A DNA stretch of 64,000 nt from Littorina saxatilis (lineage: Eukaryota > Mollusca > Gastropoda > Littorinimorpha > Littorinidae), in contig NC_090245.1 in assembly GCF_037325665.1 (NCBI RefSeq), positions 108,021,504 through 108,085,503 on the forward strand, written 5' to 3'. Shown here in pieces: positions 59,464 to 64,000 of the stretch (positions are counted from its first letter, which is position 1; every line of letters begins with the position of its first letter). The notes under the pieces were generated by a model, which searched no databases, had not been told where the DNA came from, and saw nothing but the letters and a program-made list of their open reading frames with translations. Made by a program: the position numbers and the translations under genes.

Positions 59464-62358
59464 TCAGAGTGCGCCTTCATCTATCAGTTTGTGCAAGTCC
59501 TGAACGATGGCGTCCATGTAGGGCTTAATGCCGGGCTGCTTGGCGAACATAGCGTTGAGAAACTCGGGGTCAGCGAAGGTGTTGAAGACGAGGTCGATGC
59601 GACCCTTGGTCTTGTCGGTGAGATGCCGTGCGATGATGTCCTGCAGCAGCTGCCGACACTCGTTGACGCTGGTGGTGACGAACTTCTGGTCATAGGTGAA
59701 GTCCACCTCCCAGAAGCTGATGACGGTCATGACGAGGGAGTTGAACTTCTGCTTGAACTGCATGGCTAGCCGCAGCTCTTCCGCGTTGAACTGGTCGTTC
59801 TTGTGCAGGATACCAACCTGTCACATACAGGCACACATTTACATTTCAGTTTCAATTGGCATTGTAGTGGAACCCCCTTTAAGACCCTCCAGAGTACGGT
59901 CTCATTCAGGCAGCCATAGGCCTCTTCGGGGGATGTATGCTTGGTATTTTCATACTTTTATAAACCATCACACTCTGACATGGATTACAGGATCTTTTCC
60001 GTGCACACTTGGTCTTGTGCTTGCATGTACAGTGGTACCTCTATATAACGACTTTGAAAATGTTACCGAAATTCGGTCGTTATATGGAGGGGTCGTAATA
60101 TGGAGGAGTTGGTTTATGTTCATGTCCGGTCCGTCTCTGATCCGGATTGAATGACATGGGCGTTTTGATTGATGCCACCCACAAAGTATGGTAACCAGTT
60201 TTCTATTCAATTAATTACCCACACAAAGTTTGCTGGCCCCGTAACTATTCAATTAATTACCCACACAAAGTTTGCTTGCCCCGTAACTATTCAGTTAATT
60301 ATCCACACAAAGTTTGCTGGCCCCGTAACTATTCAATTAATTACCCACACAAAGTTTGCTTGCCCCGTAACTATTCAAGAGTTAAGGTTTGCAATAAACA
60401 CACTGAGGTCGAACAAAAGCATGCGGTCCCAAAGCATGCACATCGTTGACGATGTCGATAACATTACCAGTTACAAATCAGTCATACGATACCCAGCAAG
60501 GATTTTGGTTAAAAACAAAGACACAGTGTCCCAAACGCAAGGTACCGAACGTAAAGAACGGCGGCAGTGTGTTGAAACTGATGTAAAATTGTAGCGAAAA
60601 GCGTCAGTTTTCACGATGAAGCGCTCGCTCCTTCAAGGGACATCATTGCACTTCGGACTGTCCAGAGAGTTGAGTAATTTAGGACACTCCACTACTCATC
60701 TTCAAACTTCACTGACGGGATTATGAGGAGAATTTATTGATTCAACCAAACGCGCGGTTGTACATCACGTCACGGATCGGGGAAAGCAAAAAAAAGTTCC
60801 AGATTTTGAAACTATGTTCTGGCGTCGGCCATTTTTAGCTTGACAAAAACACTTGCACGTGCTTCGCTGACGTACATCGCAAAATTTCATGACGTCACCA
60901 CAACTTTCGGTTTTGGTTTGATGTGCAGATTACTTTCATGACGTTTCTGTAACTTTGTGTGTTGTCAGGTAAGAGTTACTGCACAGGTCTGTGCAAAATG
61001 AAGCAGAGATCTTGCAAATGAGCTTTATCTAGTCATAACAAAGTAATGACCTGAAATAGAAACGAAAACCCGTGGCTTCAGCTGTTCGCGTGCCGAAGTG
61101 ATGTTGTACACGGAAAGGATTTCCACAATTTTTGAGCGTCCGTATCACGCACTGACTGGACTGGAGATATAATTAGAGTAAACCAAACCCATGATAATTT
61201 TGGGAAAAGTCGTTATAAGTCCACGTATGGACGGTCGTATGTCGTATCAGAGAGGGGGACGTAATACGGAGGTGAAAAATACTAAGACAAAGAAGAAGAA
61301 AAAATCCGTCAGAGAAAAGTCGGTCGTATTATTGAGGGACCCGTAAAAGAGAGGGGTCGTAAAGGGAGGTACCACTGTAAAGGGAGGTACCACTATAAAG
61401 AGAGGTACCACTGTAAAGAGAGGTACCACTGTAAAGAGAGGTACCACTGTAAAGAGAGGTACCACTGTAAAGAGAGGTACCACTGTAAAGAGAGGTACCA
61501 CTGTAAAGAGAGGTACCACTGTAAAGAGAGGTACCACTGTAAAGAGAGGTACCACTGTAAAGAGAGGTACCACTGTAAAGAGAGCCACTGTAAAGAGGGG
61601 TACCACTGTAAAGAGAGGTACCACTGTAAAGAGAGGTACCACTGTAAAGAGAGGTACCACTGTAAAGAGAGGTACCACTGTAAAGAGAGGTACCACTGTA
61701 AAGAGAGGTACCACTGTAAAGAGAGCCACTGTAAAGAGAGCCACTGTAAAGAGAGGTACCACTGTACACACAAAGGGGGATAAAGCAGCAGCAGGTCTGC
61801 ACAGAAGTTGACCTGGGTGATCAAAACATCTCCACCCTTAACCCACCTTGCGCAGTCGCAATTCGAATCCATGAACTTCCACCAAGGAGGCTGATGTCTT
61901 ATCCACTACGACACTGCGCCCGTTGTCGTATGCATTTAGAGCACTTACCTTTCTTTGTTTATAAGATTCTGTATTCTTAGCCCATCATGCAAAACCACAG
62001 ACACGACTATTTTATAACCATGACCATTTTCACCCCCCCCCCCCCCCCCCCCATTGGGATTCGAACCCAAGACCTTCCGCTTAGCAGGCAGATGTCTTAT
62101 CCACTAGGCCATTACGCCCTTCCGTGAGTGCAGTGGTTACCTTGACGACGGTCTTGACGATGTACTTGAGCACCTTCTCGGCCTCCTTCTTGTTGCCCTT
62201 GTGTTCCTTCAGGATGCGGTACGCGTTGTCCAACACGCGCCCCGTCGTCTCGTCGATGAACGCCTTGGCGATCTTCTTGCTCGACATCTTGCCCAGCAGC
62301 TTCTTCTGCGCCCTCAGCCCCAGCCCCCGGGAATCGAACCCCGCGCCTGGCTCTGCCA
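59464..62358 (-). CDS. TNFAIP8L: TNFAIP8-like (TIPE family) protein, two exons, about 190 aa visible
   Basis: Exons 62358-62141 and 59817-59464 join in phase 0 (AAG before GTAACC; CAG before GTTGG). The first encodes LRAQKKLLGKMSSKKIA, FIDETTGRVLDNAYRI and a KEAEKVLKYIVKTVVK helix; the second gives VGILHKNDQFNAEEL, FWEVDFTYDQKF, NECRQLLQDIIARHLT and the terminal KLIDEGAL. Order and length match TNFAIP8/TIPE proteins (about 190 aa), all-helical folds with a hydrophobic pocket that binds phosphoinositides and modulates apoptosis and inflammation. The first visible exon starts with TG, needing one base from an upstream exon, so only a few N-terminal residues are missing. Which vertebrate paralogue it corresponds to cannot be told. 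A 3' UTR probably continues leftwards from 59463; AATAAA-like signals near 54570 and 54890 are candidates. Confidence 0.93.
59920..60029 (-). mobile_element. 3' half of a SINE split by the 60030-61764 element
   Basis: GACATGGATTACAGGATCTT and GGTCTTGTGCTTGCATGTA match the SINE at 49330-49590; the other half is 61765-61925. Confidence 0.75.
60205..60378. repeat. 42-bp array inside the 60030-61764 element, about 4 copies
   Basis: Unit CAATTAATTACCCACACAAA plus GTTTGCTGGCCCCGTAACTA. Confidence 0.93.
61378..61764. repeat. 18-bp array of a transposon terminus, about 22 copies
   Basis: Unit AAGAGAGGTACCACTGTA, with a few 10-bp shortened AGAGCCACTGTA units. Confidence 0.95.
61765..61925 (-). mobile_element. 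5' (tRNA-like) half of the split SINE
   Basis: Resumes TACACACAAAGGGGGATAAA and ends with the tRNA-like head (minus strand: ACTGCGCC inverse, B-box-like AATTCGAATCC inverse). Confidence 0.75.
62052..62118 (-). repeat. tRNA-like SINE head (Ser-like anticodon arm), not a tRNA gene
   Basis: Minus strand GGGCGTAATGGCCTAGTGG, an anticodon-like loop CTGCTAA and T-arm TTGGGTTCGAATCCCAA. The 3' acceptor strand does not pair with the 5' one and a poly-G run follows, so this is a SINE/pseudo-tRNA. It ends 23 bp from the TNFAIP8-like exon. Confidence 0.65.
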
Positions 62359-62547
62359 CTGGAAAGAGAAAATCATCACGCTACTGTTAGAACTTTGATC
62401 TCCATTACAACAACAAACTCAACCTCTCCACTGGTTCTGCCACTGGAAAAAGAAAATCATCACACTGCATTTATATATTTATATATATAGTTGCCTGACT
62501 GCAACCCTCTTGTTTGTTTTGTTCTTCTGCATCACACTACTGTTAGA

Positions 62548-63072
62548 ACTTTGATCTTCATGGTAGCTCAAGTGGGAGAGCATTTGACTTGTGGTCCTAG
62601 GATCAGGGTTTCCAATCCAGGCCGGTGTCACGAACTGAAAACTCTGCCTGAACAATCCTTCTCATTGCGGTCAATGCGCATGCGCTAACATGGGGAAATT
62701 AATCAGGTCGTGAACAACCTAACCCTTACCCTAACCCTAATCCTAACCCTAACCCATGGCTCGTTCGGTCAAAGGGTCGCATTTTTTTAAGTCCAAGATT
62801 GGCGCATGCACATTGACCGCAATGAGAAGGATTGTTCAGCAGAGGTTCCAGTTCGTGACACCAGGACCAAAAGTCAACTTTATGTGCAGACTCAGAGACG
62901 GTATCCATGTCCCACCTCGTGTCATCACAGTGGCACGTAAAAGACCTCGCTCATTCTGCCATAAGTGCAGGTGGCTGAATACACCTAAACACACATACAC
63001 CTGTGTATCTCATCTAAAGTCGGGTAACACCCGGGAACATGCCCCTAACGGTTTTACCCTGAGGGCGTAATT
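62548..63072 (+). mobile_element. SINE split by the 62624-62862 MITE
   Basis: Head GGTAGCTCAAGTGGGAGAGC (62552-) up to 62623; body resumes at 62863 with ATGTGCAGACTCAGAGACGG, AAGTGCAGGTGGCTGAATAC and ends GAGGGCGTAATTAAAACA. Confidence 0.75.
62624..62862. mobile_element. 239-bp MITE with telomere-like core, inserted in a SINE
   Basis: Perfect 14-bp ends GGTGTCACGAACTG, longer arms (TGAACAATCCTTCTCATTGC inverted) and AGGCC/AGGACC flanks. The centre (62718-62755) is about six CCCTAA units. Confidence 0.75.
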
Positions 63073-63354
63073 AAAACAACATTATCAGTAAAACAACATT
63101 ATCATTGGTCAGTCAGTCGTGCAGTGTCACCGAGTCTGCCGGGGCACTGGCTACCTATCACTTGACCTTTGGTTTTACATTTCCCTTGACCCAAGCAAGC
63201 ACCTCTACACGCCTTCTCCATGCTATGATAGGAATTCTCTGTGCCATGATAAGAATGTTCCACCTGTGCACACCAAAGACTGCACTTGACTGGTACTGCA
63301 TTCAACACCTGTGATACTTCCTTCTGCTTTCCCTTTTGTTCTTTCCTGGCTGAG

Positions 63355-63357
<3 letters not shown>

Positions 63358-63438
<81 letters not shown>
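63358..63438. repeat. (CT)n microsatellite
   Basis: About 80 bp of pure CT. Confidence 0.98.
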
Positions 63439-63441
<3 letters not shown>

Positions 63442-63464
63442 GTGACGAAACAAAAGTCATAAGT

Positions 63465-63619
63465 CCCCCCCCCCCAAAAAAAAAATCCTCCATTTTAAGT
63501 CCCTGTTTTGTAAGACTGTTCATAATCTCTCTAAATTTGACCTCGATTTTCAGACTCCCTCCTTTTGAAGACCTGATTTTGTCAGATTTGTGAAGGTCTG
63601 AAAGGGGAGGTTACCCTGT
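63465..63619. mobile_element. CAGTGGAACC-family MITE remnant
   Basis: Family core CATAATCTCTCTAAATTTGA with TTTTAAGTCCC on the left and GGTCTGAAAGGGGAGGTTAC before CCTGTA on the right; the left end is eroded into a poly-C run. Confidence 0.5.
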
Positions 63620-63743
63620 AGCACGATAAGACCAAACACCGCTCTTTCCATTCTGGTCAACGCACACAAAAGTGAAATGACTGAACTTCCTTTGATTCAG
63701 ACTGTGATTTTTACGTCCTCTTAAAACCAGGTGGTCTATCAGT

Positions 63744-64000
63744 CATGGGTGGGAGCCGAAAATATTGCTAGGACTGAACATTTTGAAAGGCCGGGGTCCA
63801 GGGGCCGCCAAGGCTCCGGCGGGGTGCAGGGGCAGCGCCCTTGCTGGGGGGTCTAGGGGGGCAGCGCCCCCCAGCCGAAAATGAATTTTAGCATTTTAGG
63901 GAGGGTTTAGGTGGCCTCTCCTGACTTTAAATTTTAGAACAAACAAGCTTTTTGGAGATGCATAATTCAGTAAAACCTCCCACCAACGACCTTGAAAATG
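63744..64000 (+). mobile_element. Second CATGGGTGGGAG MITE copy, cut by window edge
   Basis: CATGGGTGGGAGCC and the GC-rich CCGGGGTCCAGGGGCCGC block match 36912-37050. At 63968 CAGTAAAACCTCCCACCAAC begins what looks like the end of another TIR element nested in it. Confidence 0.75.

Larger units (their letters stand above)
60030..61764. mobile_element. TIR element inserted in a SINE, right end expanded into an 18-bp array
   Basis: Left CAGTGGTACCTCTATATAAC, right inverse CAGTGGTACCTCCCTTTACG ending at 61377. From there to 61764 the terminal GAGAGGTACCACTGTA is repeated about 22 times. TA at 60028-60029 and 61765-61766; the interrupted SINE resumes at once. Confidence 0.85.

Noticed and set aside
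61247-61872. Open frames with SGTSLY / VVPLFT repeats
   Set aside because: 18-bp transposon-end array.
62718-62755. Chromosome end (telomere)
   Set aside because: Only about six CCCTAA units, embedded in a MITE with unique DNA on both sides.

Overview
This is a eukaryotic, metazoan window: intron-split genes with GT-AG junctions, ribosomal protein S6, a TNFAIP8-family protein and a 53BP1-like protein, embedded in very repeat-rich DNA. The SINE, MITE and minisatellite families look like those I remember from marine gastropods (periwinkle-like caenogastropods). That assignment is from memory, not from a search.

Layout. (1) 6-36408, minus strand: the first 17 coding exons (585 codons, phases agree at every junction) of a gene whose SQ-rich, acidic N-terminus resembles TP53BP1. 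The C-terminal Tudor/BRCT part would lie beyond the left edge. Its introns hold most of the mobile DNA: an 8.66 kb PIF/Harbinger transposon (16154-24815), a full-length RNase H-bearing LINE (26115-30289), a Tigger/pogo derivative (11302-12478), many TA-flanked MITEs, a BED/hAT remnant and numerous minisatellites. (2) 38309-38730: a short interval that probably drives both genes, with a candidate 5' exon of the minus-strand gene on one side and the TOP-type start of RPS6 on the other. (3) 38730-45855, plus strand: complete RPS6 in five coding exons. (4) 45906-59463: no intact host gene recognised; arrays, SINEs, MITEs, a broken THAP domain and probably a long 3' UTR on the minus strand. (5) 59464-62358, minus strand: a TNFAIP8-like gene, two exons visible, only the extreme N-terminus missing. 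(6) 62359-64000: SINE split by a MITE that carries telomere-like repeats, a CT microsatellite and two MITEs at the edge.

The most unusual theme is that several minisatellites are made of copies of a 3' splice site plus the start of the adjoining exon (TP53BP1-like exons 1 and 13, RPS6 exons 4 and 5, TNFAIP8-like exon). A second theme is that MITE ends have seeded tandem arrays. Nothing retroviral, LTR-like or capsid-bearing was recognised.
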